The translations under genes and the position numbers were made by a program. From positions 1-42,102 of the forward strand of contig CATLEM010000007.1 in the NCBI GenBank assembly GCA_949916155.1: 42,102 nucleotides of DNA. The letters are read 5' to 3'. The stretch is from an uncultured Dorea sp. GTDB taxonomy: Bacteria > Bacillota > Clostridia > Lachnospirales > Lachnospiraceae. Below, one piece after another: positions 8,933 through 18,975 of the stretch (positions within the stretch are counted from its first letter, which is position 1; each line of letters opens with the position of its first letter). The notes under the pieces were generated by a model that worked only from the letters and a program-made list of their open reading frames with translations, had not been told where the DNA came from and did no database searches.

Positions 8933-9997
8933 CTACATCTCGAGCTTCATATCGCCGAACCTGATCCAGCCTTTTTTACGCATAAATTCCGAAATAGCGA
9001 GAGTAACAGCAGCAGGCAGAATGATCTGAATGGCCAGTATCTTGATCAGCACAACTGTTGCCGGCTCCGTCTGTATCATCGTCTGCCAGGTCATGATCTG
9101 CCCTACCAGTCCTGCTGTGCCCATGCCTGATCCTGTGGCATTGCTTGTCATATGAAGCACCATAGTCCCTACAGGGCCAAGGATAGCGCTTGACAATATA
9201 GCCGGGATCCAGATCACAGGCTTGCGCACGATATTGGGCACCTGAAGCATAGATGTCCCAATCCCCTGTGCGAGAAGCCCTCCGACTTTGTTCTCCCTAT
9301 AGCTCGCCACCGCAAATCCAACCATGTTGCAGCAGCATCCTACAGTAGCCGCTCCTGCCGCCAATCCGGAAAGATTCAGTATGATCCCGAGTGCCGCCGA
9401 GCTGATCGGCAGGGTAAGGATCATCCCCATAAGTACAGACACGATGATTCCCATCACAAACGGCTGCTGCTCTGTCCCCCAGTTGATAATGGCCCCGAGC
9501 CACGCCATGAACCCTGATATGGGCGGCCCCAGTATAAGCCCTACCGCGGAACCTGTCCCAATCGCGACAAGCGGTGTCACCAGTATGTCTACCTTTGTCT
9601 TCCCCGACACAATATGTCCAAAAAATATTCCCACATACGCAGCAATAAATGCTCCCAGCGGCTCTCCTGGTCCGGCATACACCATAGCTCCGTCCACCAG
9701 TACCGCCCCTGCAAGGAGCTTGCTGGCAAAAGCGCCCGCCATACCCGCCGTCGCCGCAGACACAACTACCAATGGACTTTCCTTAAACCGGTAAGCTACT
9801 GCTGCACCTATCCCCGCACCGGTGAGGGATGCCGCAACCTTTCCGATCACAAAGATCATATCTCCTGCCGGTCCGCCAAGAAGTGTTCCTGCCTGCTGGA
9901 TGATCGTGCCGATGATCAGCGTTGCAAACAGTCCCTGCGCCATAGCGCTCAGCCCTTCAATAAATATCCTGTCCAATATCTTTTTTAATCTTTCCAT
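8933..9997 (-). CDS. PTS_EIIC_2 / PfoR-type integral membrane protein
   Basis: About 10 TM helices, Gly-rich; 'GLFATLIIGTIIQQAGTLLGG', 'MVGFAVASYRENKVGGLLAQGIGTSMLQVPNI' typical of the family. Confidence 0.8.
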   Translation of the reverse strand: MERLKKILDRIFIEGLSAMAQGLFATLIIGTIIQQAGTLLGGPAGDMIFVIGKVAASLTGAGIGAAVAYRFKESPLVVVSAATAGMAGAFASKLLAGAVLVDGAMVYAGPGEPLGAFIAAYVGIFFGHIVSGKTKVDILVTPLVAIGTGSAVGLILGPPISGFMAWLGAIINWGTEQQPFVMGIIVSVLMGMILTLPISSAALGIILNLSGLAAGAATVGCCCNMVGFAVASYRENKVGGLLAQGIGTSMLQVPNIVRKPVIWIPAILSSAILGPVGTMVLHMTSNATGSGMGTAGLVGQIMTWQTMIQTEPATVVLIKILAIQIILPAAVTLAISEFMRKKGWIRFGDMKLEM

Positions 9998-10278
9998 TAT
10001 TGACTCCTTTTGCCTAATGTTTTGTCAAGTGTCTTGTCATCTGTTGCATTGTAACATATCCACGCTTCTTTATCAAGCTGTGAAATCCCATTGGTGTAAA
10101 ACAAATCTCCGCTGGCAAAACATTCTGTCTGAGCACATGAAAAGCAGTTGATAAGTTTCTCCTGCTGTTGATATAATAAGGCTTTACATCTAAAACGCCA
10201 ATTGATATAATTTTTGAGTGGACCTGGAAATCCAACAGACAATTAACACAATTGATGATAAATATGCGAGGTGCTGCT

Positions 10279-10542
10279 ATGTTCCGTTTATGGGGTAAAG
10301 AATTTAAAGACAACCGTATGCTGAGAGATACCGTCATCTGCGATGACTCAGATGATACAAGAACACATAAGATATTTAATGCTTTAGAAGCTATCTGCTA
10401 TGAATTCGATTTAAGCAAACCCATCTGGCTGGATGCCACTGTCGAAGAATTCAAACGTCACAGTAAAACCAGATTCTATCAGGACAACTTTATGGATTCT
10501 ATTGATTTTGATTATCTGGAAATACATGGGATCGAAGAATAA
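10279..10542 (+). CDS. Conserved-looking hypothetical protein, about 87 aa
   Basis: ORF in a non-overlapped region; ATG 10279 has upstream GCGAGGTG SD; acidic composition; no family recognised. Confidence 0.7.
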   Translation: MFRLWGKEFKDNRMLRDTVICDDSDDTRTHKIFNALEAICYEFDLSKPIWLDATVEEFKRHSKTRFYQDNFMDSIDFDYLEIHGIEE

Positions 10543-10592
10543 TGCCGGCGGCTGAACTTTGGCTGTGACACCGGCTTAATATTTGCACAAGC

Positions 10593-10622
10593 AAGGTGCC
10601 CCGGATTCTCCGGGACACCTTT
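10593..10622. terminator. Bidirectional terminator hairpin
   Basis: AAGGTGCCCCGGA-TTC-TCCGGGACACCTTT between convergent genes. Confidence 0.75.
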
Positions 10623-10662
10623 GATTTATTCCACCTATTCCAAACTATTCATTTGTATCGGT

Positions 10663-12078
10663 TTATCCGTTGCGTATAGCCTCTAACGGGCTTAACTTCA
10701 TGGCACGTTTGGCCGGGAAATATCCGGCGACAATACCGACAAGCATCGCAAATCCTATGGAAGCCAGCATCAGCCATACCGGAATATAGGAGATATTCGC
10801 ACCGCCGGTCTGTATCATCTCCGAATTGGCGGTGAGGGCATTGATCGCCATCGACATGATAAAACTCAGTATATTGCCGATGATTCCTCCAAATATCCCG
10901 ATAAATGCAGCCTCCATGAGAAACATCCCTCTGATATTGCCGAGACTGCAGCCCAGCACTTTCATCACGCCGATCTCTTTTGTCCGCTCGTAGATGGACA
11001 TCATCATCGTATTGGCGATTCCTATAGCGGCTACGAAAAGCGACACTGCACCGATTCCTCCAAGAACTGCCTGGATAATCCCCATCTGACGGTTCACACT
11101 GTCCATCATCTCAGCATTCGTCTCTGCATTATAGCCCATCTCTTTAATCTTATTGGCTACCGCCGACACATTGTCTTTATCATCAACTTTAAGCTGCGCA
11201 TAAGAATAACAGAATTCTTTCATCGGCTTCCCATTCTTGGTCTGAGGCTGCCCCGGGATCACCCTTCCGCTGAATTCCTTCTTCAGAACCTGTTTTAACG
11301 TATCCAGGTCGCAGAAAATATAATAGCTGTTCGCATTATAATCATCAACTCCGCCGGCCACAAGCCCGCATCCGCGGACTACATGCTTTTTTACAGGCCT
11401 TCTGCTTTCCCCGCCTCCGCCTTCGCCGTCATCTTCTGCGGTTATCTCCATCGGCGACTGTTCCTGACTTGAGAAATAATTTTCCTGATCCAGTATTAAG
11501 AACAACGAATCCTTTGCCAGATCGATATTCGGAAGCTCTCCTGTATCCCAATATGAATTCCCTGTCCCCTTCTCCTGAAAATTAACAAGCGTCATATTGC
11601 CGTATACCAGTTCAAGCTGTCCACTGTTCTTTCTCGGAAGTGTACCCTGCGACAATTCGATGTTTCTTGCTTCCAGCGCTTCCGGAGTCATCGCCATAAG
11701 CTGCATATAGCCTTCATACGCTCCTTTGATAAGCATAACAGACATTGTATAAACCGGCTCCACACTTGTCACATGTTCAAGCTCCGTCAGTTTGGCAAGA
11801 CACGCGTCGTCAACATACTCCTCTGTCTCTTCTTCTGATTCATCCATGGCGCTGTACATCATCTCACCTTCGCCGTTAGCGCCATATACATTAATCGTCG
11901 TCAGGCCTCCATACTGCTCTATCTCCTGATACATCGCCTGCTGAAGCCCGAGTCCCAGCGAGATCATCACCACGATTGACGCGGTACCGATCACAACTCC
12001 GAGAACGGTGAGAAATGTACGCAGCTTTCTTCTGCGCAGATTACCACTGCTCATCCTCAGCAGATCCATCCAGTTCAT
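10663..12078 (-). CDS. ABC transporter permease, MacB/FtsX type
   Basis: 'LRRRKLRTFLTVLGVVIGTASIVVMISLGLG' N-term, large extracytoplasmic domain, C-term 'GGIGAVSLFVAAIGIANTMMMSIYERTKEIGVMKVLG' and 'GYFPAKRAMKLSPLEAIRNG'. Confidence 0.95.
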   Translation of the reverse strand: MNWMDLLRMSSGNLRRRKLRTFLTVLGVVIGTASIVVMISLGLGLQQAMYQEIEQYGGLTTINVYGANGEGEMMYSAMDESEEETEEYVDDACLAKLTELEHVTSVEPVYTMSVMLIKGAYEGYMQLMAMTPEALEARNIELSQGTLPRKNSGQLELVYGNMTLVNFQEKGTGNSYWDTGELPNIDLAKDSLFLILDQENYFSSQEQSPMEITAEDDGEGGGGESRRPVKKHVVRGCGLVAGGVDDYNANSYYIFCDLDTLKQVLKKEFSGRVIPGQPQTKNGKPMKEFCYSYAQLKVDDKDNVSAVANKIKEMGYNAETNAEMMDSVNRQMGIIQAVLGGIGAVSLFVAAIGIANTMMMSIYERTKEIGVMKVLGCSLGNIRGMFLMEAAFIGIFGGIIGNILSFIMSMAINALTANSEMIQTGGANISYIPVWLMLASIGFAMLVGIVAGYFPAKRAMKLSPLEAIRNG

Positions 12079-13633
12079 TCAGAAAATCCTCCTCTTCGCT
12101 TTTTTGCATTTTTTTCTTACGTCTCTTGATAATGATCACTGCCGCTGCCGCCATAGCTATCACCCCGATAACAATAACTACCGGTACGACCGGAAAACCT
12201 TTAGACTGCTCTTCCTCCATCGGAAGACCTTCCTCCATACCCCCATCGGCCATATCTGTAACGTCAATCATCAGTTCTTTCTGCTCTGTCGTCGCTTCAC
12301 CTTCCTCATTCTCGTAACTCATTGTCATCGTTATCGGTTCCGGCCCTTCGGTCATCTGCGCTCCCTTGATCATCGCGTCTATAGACGCCGTAGCGCCCGA
12401 TTCCACATTTCCGATAAATACTTCTTCCTTCTCGATACAATCGCCTTCAAAGATCGCCCTTACATTATAAAGCTTAACTCTTCCGAGATTGTAAAGGCTG
12501 CACATAACATTCGCCTCATCGCCTACTGCTACGCTCTCCGGATTAATCTCAAAATCACTGAACTCAAATCTCGCATCCTGCTTGACCGGAATGGAAAGGC
12601 TCGATGCCGCCTCTACAGCATTTCCGCTGGAATCTTCGTATTTCATGCTCAGTTCCACACTGTAAGGCTTCTGCAGCAGGTCTGATTTTGCATTTAATTT
12701 CATAGAAATATCCGCTGTTCCGTTCGCTTTCATTCCGTCGAGATAAACTGTACTGCTTCCCGACGACGGAAGGAATGACGGCGCTGTCGTCTGCTCATCC
12801 GAACCCTCTTCCGGCGCATTAAGATCAAACAGCATGTTCTTAACTTTTGTTTTCTTAGAAGTATTCTTCAAATGAACGGTAAGGGTAAAATCACTTCCTG
12901 CCTTTACCTTTTTAGGACTCGTATCAAACCCTGTAACAATAACTCTCTGTACGGAGCCTTCTCCTCCTTCTCCATCGCCGCCACCGCCGTAGGATGCATC
13001 GCCGTTGCTGAAACCGCCGCCGTCATCATCTGAAGGCTCTTCGTCTTCTCCCTTTTTATCGTCACCCTTTTTATCCCCTTCATCTTTGGGAGTCTTATCT
13101 GTGATGTTCACCTCTAATGGTTTCTTCGCCTCCTCTGGTTTTGCGGTTGTCTTTACCCAGAAACCTTTGTCAACCACCGTATTTTCTTTATCACCTTCAT
13201 ACTTATAAGTACATCGAAAATATACTTTATGATTTCCGCTTCCTATATCATCGCGCTCTGTAAATTCAAACGCGATCTTGTCGTTTGTCTTCCCGGCTTC
13301 AATCTTGTCAATCTCATATTTATCATCCTGATTATCTTTCCGGAACGGCCATTTATCAAGATTCTCCTCGTCAATATATGGTTCAATGACAATACTTTTG
13401 ATTTCCTTATCTTTATCGTTATTTTTTATGTACATCCTGATTACATTGGACTTCTGATATTCAAAAGACGGGACTTTATTATCAACTGTCTTCCATTCTA
13501 TATTTTCTTTTGACTGCTCCGTTATCTCCTTTTTATCCTCTGCCTTCACCGGCGCCCCGATTCCTGCCCCGGCGATCAACACTGCCGCAAGTACGCCGGC
13601 TGTTCCTCTCATCAATTCCTTCCATCTGCTCAT
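12041..13633 (-). CDS. Secreted, C-terminally membrane-anchored protein with CARDB/NEW3-like beta-sandwich repeats (COG1361-like), partner of the ABC transporter
   Basis: Signal peptide 'GVLAAVLIAGAGIGAPVKA'; repeats 'SPKKVKAGSDFTLTVHLKNTSKKTKVKNM' and 'NPESVAVGDEANVMCSLYNLGRVKLYNVRA'; C-term TM 'VVPVVIVIGVIAMAAAAVIIIKRRKKK'. Confidence 0.85.
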   Translation of the reverse strand: MSRWKELMRGTAGVLAAVLIAGAGIGAPVKAEDKKEITEQSKENIEWKTVDNKVPSFEYQKSNVIRMYIKNNDKDKEIKSIVIEPYIDEENLDKWPFRKDNQDDKYEIDKIEAGKTNDKIAFEFTERDDIGSGNHKVYFRCTYKYEGDKENTVVDKGFWVKTTAKPEEAKKPLEVNITDKTPKDEGDKKGDDKKGEDEEPSDDDGGGFSNGDASYGGGGDGEGGEGSVQRVIVTGFDTSPKKVKAGSDFTLTVHLKNTSKKTKVKNMLFDLNAPEEGSDEQTTAPSFLPSSGSSTVYLDGMKANGTADISMKLNAKSDLLQKPYSVELSMKYEDSSGNAVEAASSLSIPVKQDARFEFSDFEINPESVAVGDEANVMCSLYNLGRVKLYNVRAIFEGDCIEKEEVFIGNVESGATASIDAMIKGAQMTEGPEPITMTMSYENEEGEATTEQKELMIDVTDMADGGMEEGLPMEEEQSKGFPVVPVVIVIGVIAMAAAAVIIIKRRKKKMQKSEEEDFLNELDGSAEDEQW

Positions 13634-14343
13634 TGTTCGTCTTCCTCCCTCGTTCTGCTGTGTTCTTCTATTTTTATTATTTTTCCGTCGCTGATATGAA
13701 ATACTCTGTCCGCATAAGTCGCCAGGTGATTGTCATGGGTAACCATGACCAGTGTCTTTTTCTGCTCTCTGACGACCTTCTGCATCAGCTTCATCACATC
13801 CTCCGATGTATGCGAATCCAGATTCCCTGTCGGCTCATCTGCAAATATGATCTTCGGATTCACCACCAGAGCCCTGGCGACTCCTACTCTCTGCTGCTGA
13901 CCACCCGACATCTGATTCGGCATATGCTTCCTGTGCTTTGTAAGCCCCACAAGCTTAAGCATCTGATTCGCTTTCTTCGTGCGGAGCTTCCGATCCTCTC
14001 CCCGAAAGCTTAAGGGGAGCGCCACATTCTCCACCGCATTCATCGTTCCCATAAGATGGAACGACTGGAAGATAAACCCGACATTATTTCTCCGGAATGC
14101 GACCAACTCATCCTCTTTCAGATTCTCGATATGCTGACCGCCGATAACTATGGAACCCTTGGTAGGTTTTTCGAGCCCGGCAAGCATATTCAGAAGTGTG
14201 GATTTGCCGGAACCGGAGGTACCTACGATCGCGCAAAATTCCCCGTGATGGATATCAAAATCCACCCCGTCCAGCGCCCGGACTGTCTCGTCTCCGACTT
14301 TGTAAAGTTTATACAGGTTTCTGACCTGGATTACCTGCTCCAT
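13630..14343 (-). CDS. ABC transporter ATP-binding protein, LolD/MacB type
   Basis: Walker A 'GTSGSGKSTLLNMLAG', signature 'MSGGQQQRVGVARAL', Walker B 'IIFADEPTGNLD'; 4-bp overlap with downstream gene. Confidence 0.98.
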   Translation of the reverse strand: MEQVIQVRNLYKLYKVGDETVRALDGVDFDIHHGEFCAIVGTSGSGKSTLLNMLAGLEKPTKGSIVIGGQHIENLKEDELVAFRRNNVGFIFQSFHLMGTMNAVENVALPLSFRGEDRKLRTKKANQMLKLVGLTKHRKHMPNQMSGGQQQRVGVARALVVNPKIIFADEPTGNLDSHTSEDVMKLMQKVVREQKKTLVMVTHDNHLATYADRVFHISDGKIIKIEEHSRTREEDEQ

Positions 14344-14497
14344 AATATGTACATCATCCTTTTATCCCATTTTTGTAACTATAATAACACAGAATATGAA
14401 ATACTTTCATTAGAAAAACGAAAAAATTTCTTAAGATTGCCACTTACTTATCTTTATGTTAAGATAAAAAGACCAAAAAAGAAAGGAAACACCTGTT

Positions 14498-14737
14498 ATG
14501 ATCGCTGCCCCGGGACTATCCGTTAATTTTTTAAAAAAAGAACCTTACACCGGTTCCCATGCCGGAATCCGCTACTATTTATGCAGCGGGGATGATAAGC
14601 TTAGAGCCTGTGTCTACCCCGAACCATGGTGTTTTGAAGCGACACCTGATGAAGATAAGACATGGAAAGAATTTGCTTTTTCGCCGGAAGGGCTTTCTGA
14701 AGCCATAGAGTGGATCAACAGTAATGCAGCAGGATAA
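14498..14737 (+). CDS. Small hypothetical protein (79 aa)
   Basis: GAAAGGAAAC SD before ATG; own terminator; no antisense gene; family not recognised. Confidence 0.7.
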   Translation: MIAAPGLSVNFLKKEPYTGSHAGIRYYLCSGDDKLRACVYPEPWCFEATPDEDKTWKEFAFSPEGLSEAIEWINSNAAG

Positions 14738-14777
14738 ACAAAGGGAAATCCCCCCTGCCGGATTGATCTCCCTTTGT
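14738..14777. terminator. Bidirectional terminator hairpin
   Basis: ACAAAGGGAAATC ... GATCTCCCTTTGT between convergent ORFs. Confidence 0.7.
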
Positions 14778-14784
14778 TCTATCA

Positions 14785-16419
14785 TTATCCTTTTAATACC
14801 TCTTCCGCAATATTTCTCGCATGGTCTGAGATACGCTCAAGACCTACAAGTGCATCAAGGAACACGATTCCAGCCTCCGTATTGCACTGGTTGTCCGCAA
14901 GGCGGGCGATATGCTTTGTCCGGAGCCTGATCTCCAGTTCATCGATCTTCGTCTCCTTTTCGATCACCTTAAGCGCCATCTCCTGACTGTTCTCCCTGAA
15001 TGCCTCCATGGCATAACGGTAGCTGTCTATAGTCTCTGACATGATCTCCTCCATATGGGTCTTCGCTATGTCAGAAAATGTTATCTTCTTCTCCAACATT
15101 GTCTCCGCGTACTCGGAGATATTTTCACAGTAATCGCTCACCCTCTCCATGTCCGACAGGATCTGCAGGAGGCGTGCCACCATCTCATGCTCTTTCTCGC
15201 TGATCTGCATAGTACTCAGCTTCACCGCGTACTCAGTAATACCGGCGCACAGCTTATCCACCGTATCCTCATCATCCTTCAGACGGTCGATGGCATCCTG
15301 ATCTCTGGTAAACAAAATATTACGCGCGATCTCCATCGTCTCCATGACCAGATCACCCATACGGAGCGCTTCATTTACTGTAGACTGCAGCGCAATACCC
15401 GGTGTCTCCAGCAAACGTTCGTCCAAAAGAACTTTTGCCTGATCCTGTTCGTCTTCTCTGACATTGCCGATCTTTTTTGCCAGCTTGATGATCAGGCCGG
15501 ATGCGGGGAACAAAAGGACCGTCGTACCCACGTTAAAGACAGTGTGTACCATACTGATCTGAGTCTGCGTAATAGCTCCCACTCCCGCCTGCGGGTTCAT
15601 GAACTCAAAGTACACGATGACCGCCGCACTGAATATCAATGTTCCGATAATATTAAACAGCAGGTGCATAAGAGCCGCCGTCTTGGCATTTTTCTTCGCG
15701 CCCAGACCTGAAAGGATCGCCGTCACACAAGTACCGATATTCTGTCCCATGATAATATATATCGCTGCGCTGAAAGGAACCAGCCCCGCCGCCGCAAGGC
15801 TTTGTAAGATACCCACCGATGCAGACGAACTCTGAATGATCGCTGTCACCACTGCCCCTGCAAGGATTCCGAGAAGCGGACTCTGCCCCAGCACCACGAA
15901 CATATTCACAAAACCTTCGTATTCCCTGAGCGGTTCAACCGCATCAGACATCGCAGTGATCCCGATAAACAAAAGCCCGAAACCGATGATAATGCTCGAG
16001 ATGTCCTTCGCGGAGCGTCTCTTACCTGTCAGCATCACGATGACACCGGCTATGACAGCAACCGGAGCAAGCTTTGAAGGGCTTAAAAACTCTGCCCACT
16101 CCACAGAAGACACCAGCCATCCAGTCACCGTCGTACCGATATTAGCGCCCATGATAACTCCCATAGCCTGCGAAAGATTCATAAGCCCTGCATTGACAAA
16201 TCCCACGACCATCACCGTTGTGGCGGACGAGCTCTGGATCACCGCCGTGATCGCGGCGCCCAGAAACACACCCATAAGCTTATTCCTTGTCAATATCTCA
16301 AGAAGCGATTTCATCCTGTTCCCCGCTGCATTTTCAAGCCCCTGCGCCATAATCTGCATACCATAGATAAACATACCGAGTCCCCCGGCAAATGGTATGA
16401 TAATATTCACGTATTCCAT
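14785..16419 (-). CDS. Na/Pi cotransporter family protein with C-terminal PhoU-like domain
   Basis: Two 'AVIQSSSA' repeats, 'GANIGTTVTG'/'GQNIGTCVTA', PhoU-like C-term; start moved to ATG 16419 with GGGAGGAAAACA SD. Confidence 0.95.
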   Translation of the reverse strand: MEYVNIIIPFAGGLGMFIYGMQIMAQGLENAAGNRMKSLLEILTRNKLMGVFLGAAITAVIQSSSATTVMVVGFVNAGLMNLSQAMGVIMGANIGTTVTGWLVSSVEWAEFLSPSKLAPVAVIAGVIVMLTGKRRSAKDISSIIIGFGLLFIGITAMSDAVEPLREYEGFVNMFVVLGQSPLLGILAGAVVTAIIQSSSASVGILQSLAAAGLVPFSAAIYIIMGQNIGTCVTAILSGLGAKKNAKTAALMHLLFNIIGTLIFSAAVIVYFEFMNPQAGVGAITQTQISMVHTVFNVGTTVLLFPASGLIIKLAKKIGNVREDEQDQAKVLLDERLLETPGIALQSTVNEALRMGDLVMETMEIARNILFTRDQDAIDRLKDDEDTVDKLCAGITEYAVKLSTMQISEKEHEMVARLLQILSDMERVSDYCENISEYAETMLEKKITFSDIAKTHMEEIMSETIDSYRYAMEAFRENSQEMALKVIEKETKIDELEIRLRTKHIARLADNQCNTEAGIVFLDALVGLERISDHARNIAEEVLKG

Positions 16420-16603
16420 TGTTTTCCTCCCATGTACTAATCCGACGACTACGCTCCGGTCATTAATAAAGCCGCCCATGACCGGATCATCTTCACAATA
16501 TCATGCAGCGGCACCGAAAACAATATGCAATTATAAATGATAATTTACAGAAATTTTTATCAATATTCGTTGATTATCTACAATTTTGCAATATCCCAAC
16601 GGT

Positions 16604-16960
16604 TTATTTCTTCATTTTCGGCTCACAGATCAATGATGCCAGATAGCCGAATACAAGCGCTGCCGATATTCCCACGGCGCTCGCCTTGAAGCCCCCCAGA
16701 AAGATGCCGATAAAACCCTCTTTATCAACAGCTTCCTTGACACCTTTCCACAGGAGATTGCCGAATCCGGCCAACGGGACACTGGCTCCCGCTCCTGCGT
16801 AATCCTGAAGCGGCTGATAGATCCGGAGCGCTCCAAGGACGGCGCCGGTACACACAAGCAGCACCATCACTCTTCCGGGCATCAGCTTTGTGCGGTCTAA
16901 TAAGATCTGAGCAAGGGCACAGATAAGGCCGCCCACCCAGAACGCATTGATATAATCCAT
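16604..16960 (-). CDS. spoVAE: Stage V sporulation protein AE
   Basis: 'FWVGGLICALAQILLDRTKLMPGRVMVLLVCTGAVLG' and position after spoVAD. Confidence 0.95.
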   Translation of the reverse strand: MDYINAFWVGGLICALAQILLDRTKLMPGRVMVLLVCTGAVLGALRIYQPLQDYAGAGASVPLAGFGNLLWKGVKEAVDKEGFIGIFLGGFKASAVGISAALVFGYLASLICEPKMKK

Positions 16961-17011
16961 ATATATTCTCCCCCTTTCCTTCTCACTCCTTATTCTCTTA
17001 CCTTTTATCTC

Positions 17012-18016
17012 TTAGCAATGCTCCAGTACGATTCCGTGAGCAATACCCGGCACGCTTTCACCCTCGTTAAAGCTCACGGTGGACATAAGCGCCCCTGTAG
17101 GAACGAACAGTACCCTCTTCCATTCTCCGCGCTCCAGCTTCGGAAGCACATAGGAGGAAAGCACTGATGCCGCACAGCCGCAGCCGCTTCCGCCGGCATG
17201 AGTATCCTGTTTATTCTGGTCAAAGATCATCATTCCGCAGTCAATATGGTTCTTTTTGATATCTATCTCTTTTCCCCTCATCAGATCAAACAGGATGCTC
17301 TGTCCTACATAGCCCAGATCTCCTGTGATGATCCGGCTGTAATCGTCCGGCACACGCCCGAAATCTTTCAGATTCCTCTCAATCGTATCCGCTGCAGCCG
17401 GAGCCATGCAGGCGCCCATGTTCTGGGAATCCTTAAGTCCAAAATCTACAATCTTTCCTACGGTTATCCCTGTGATCCGCACATGGCTGCGCTTTTTCCC
17501 GACCAGAAAAGCGCCGCTTCCTGTCACTGTCCACTGAGCGGACAGCGGCCTCTGATTGGCGTAGCTTAGAGGAAACCGGAACTCCTTTTCCGCACTTCCA
17601 AAATGGCTCGAAGTTACAGCCAGCATATAATCCCCATATCCTGCCGCTACACTCATAGAGGCAAGGGCAAGGGCTTCCCCCGAGGTGGAACATGCCCCGA
17701 AAAGTCCGAACATAGGGATGCCGAACGCCTCAACTCCCAGTGACGTAGCGATCCCCTGCCGCAGCAGGTCGCCGCCGAACAAAAATCTCACATCTTCCTT
17801 GTGAATATGCGCCTTCCCCATAGCCAGCACACAGGCTTCTTTCTGCATCGTGCTCTCTGCCGCCTCCCAGGTGTCTTCTCCGAACAGATTTTCCGTCTCC
17901 ACCATATCGAACATCTTTCCAAGCGGCCCCTCGCCTTCTTTTTTCCCAACAACGGACGCACTTGACACCACATAGGGTGACTGTTCAAACGCAATACTCT
18001 GTAATCCCTGTGTCAT
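17012..18016 (-). CDS. spoVAD: Stage V sporulation protein AD (thiolase-like)
   Basis: 'MFGLFGACSTSGEALALASMSVAAGYGDYMLAVTSSHFGSAEKEFRFPLSYANQRPLSAQWTVTGSGAFLV'. Confidence 0.97.
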   Translation of the reverse strand: MTQGLQSIAFEQSPYVVSSASVVGKKEGEGPLGKMFDMVETENLFGEDTWEAAESTMQKEACVLAMGKAHIHKEDVRFLFGGDLLRQGIATSLGVEAFGIPMFGLFGACSTSGEALALASMSVAAGYGDYMLAVTSSHFGSAEKEFRFPLSYANQRPLSAQWTVTGSGAFLVGKKRSHVRITGITVGKIVDFGLKDSQNMGACMAPAAADTIERNLKDFGRVPDDYSRIITGDLGYVGQSILFDLMRGKEIDIKKNHIDCGMMIFDQNKQDTHAGGSGCGCAASVLSSYVLPKLERGEWKRVLFVPTGALMSTVSFNEGESVPGIAHGIVLEHC

Positions 18017-18042
18017 AATATCTTATACCTGCCTTTTCATGT

Positions 18043-18549
18043 TTAAAATATTCCCGCGATCTTCCCGATCCAATACAAAAATCCTAATACCCAGCTTGTA
18101 AACACACCGTATAAAATCACCGGACCCGCAATAGTAAATATCTTGCAGCCGATTCCCATTACCTGCCCTTCCTTCTGGAACTCAATAGCCGGAGCCGCTA
18201 CAGAATTGGCAAATCCGGTAATCGGAACAAGCGCTCCTGCGCCTCCCCATTTGGCAATCCTTGGATAGATGTTAAGTGCAGTGAGGATAACACTTGCCAG
18301 GATCAGTATCATAGAAGTCCATCCTCCGCTTATATCTTTGTTAAGTCCCATCTTTTCGCAATAATTTAAGATACTCTGTCCGGCAGCGCATATGATCCCG
18401 CCGGTAATAAAAGCCTTTGCCATATTGACCGGAAGATTATGCACCGGTGTCTTCTTCTTCACATAATTTTCATATGCTTCCTGCTGCTTTTTTCTGTCCA
18501 TTCCAACCTCTCCTTCCACACCTTCGAAAATAATTGTCTGTTTTATCAC
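18043..18549 (-). CDS. spoVAC: Stage V sporulation protein AC
   Basis: 'KKTPVHNLPVNMAKAFITGGIICAAGQSILNYC', 'GAGALVPITGFANSVAAPAIEFQKEG'. Confidence 0.96.
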   Translation of the reverse strand: MIKQTIIFEGVEGEVGMDRKKQQEAYENYVKKKTPVHNLPVNMAKAFITGGIICAAGQSILNYCEKMGLNKDISGGWTSMILILASVILTALNIYPRIAKWGGAGALVPITGFANSVAAPAIEFQKEGQVMGIGCKIFTIAGPVILYGVFTSWVLGFLYWIGKIAGIF

Positions 18550-18558
18550 ACTTTTTTC

Positions 18559-18975
18559 CTACCATCCCCGGTAAAAAAATATAAGTGCGCCGATTCCTTT
18601 TCCCAGCGCCATGGCAGAGATAAAATAAGGTATGCATTTGATCAGCTTTGCACGCCTGATAAATATAGGAAACACATTCAGTATCTCGGCAAGCGCCATA
18701 GACCAGCAGCCCACGAATATTCCCGCGAATATACCGAATACTGCCAAAAGTACGCTTCCGCCAGGTATGGAGATATGGTACACCCAGAATATATTTCCCA
18801 GCATCCCCCCAAGTGCCACGCTGTCCTCATAGAGAAGGATATGCTCCCCTGTATGTGTGCGGTCTGCAAAATCCGAGATAACTCCCAACCCGATAATAAA
18901 GGAGAAAAGCCCTGCCGCCACCGCCACTCCTGCGCTAAGTCCGAGAATGGCCAGAACGGCTTGTGCTGCCCACAT
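18559..18975 (-). CDS. spoVAB: Stage V sporulation protein AB
   Basis: 'GLSAGVAVAAGLFSFIIGLGVISDFADRTHTG'; TTG 19008 in the ORF track replaced by ATG 18975. Confidence 0.92.
   Translation of the reverse strand: MWAAQAVLAILGLSAGVAVAAGLFSFIIGLGVISDFADRTHTGEHILLYEDSVALGGMLGNIFWVYHISIPGGSVLLAVFGIFAGIFVGCWSMALAEILNVFPIFIRRAKLIKCIPYFISAMALGKGIGALIFFYRGW

Noticed and set aside
9998-10278. 250-bp gap considered for a riboswitch or ncRNA
   Set aside because: No conserved motif or strong terminator pair recognised; AT-rich with only short repeats
12008-12685. 225-aa plus-strand ORF opposite the ABC partner gene
   Set aside because: Antisense to a clear CDS with signal peptide and repeats; low-complexity reverse translation
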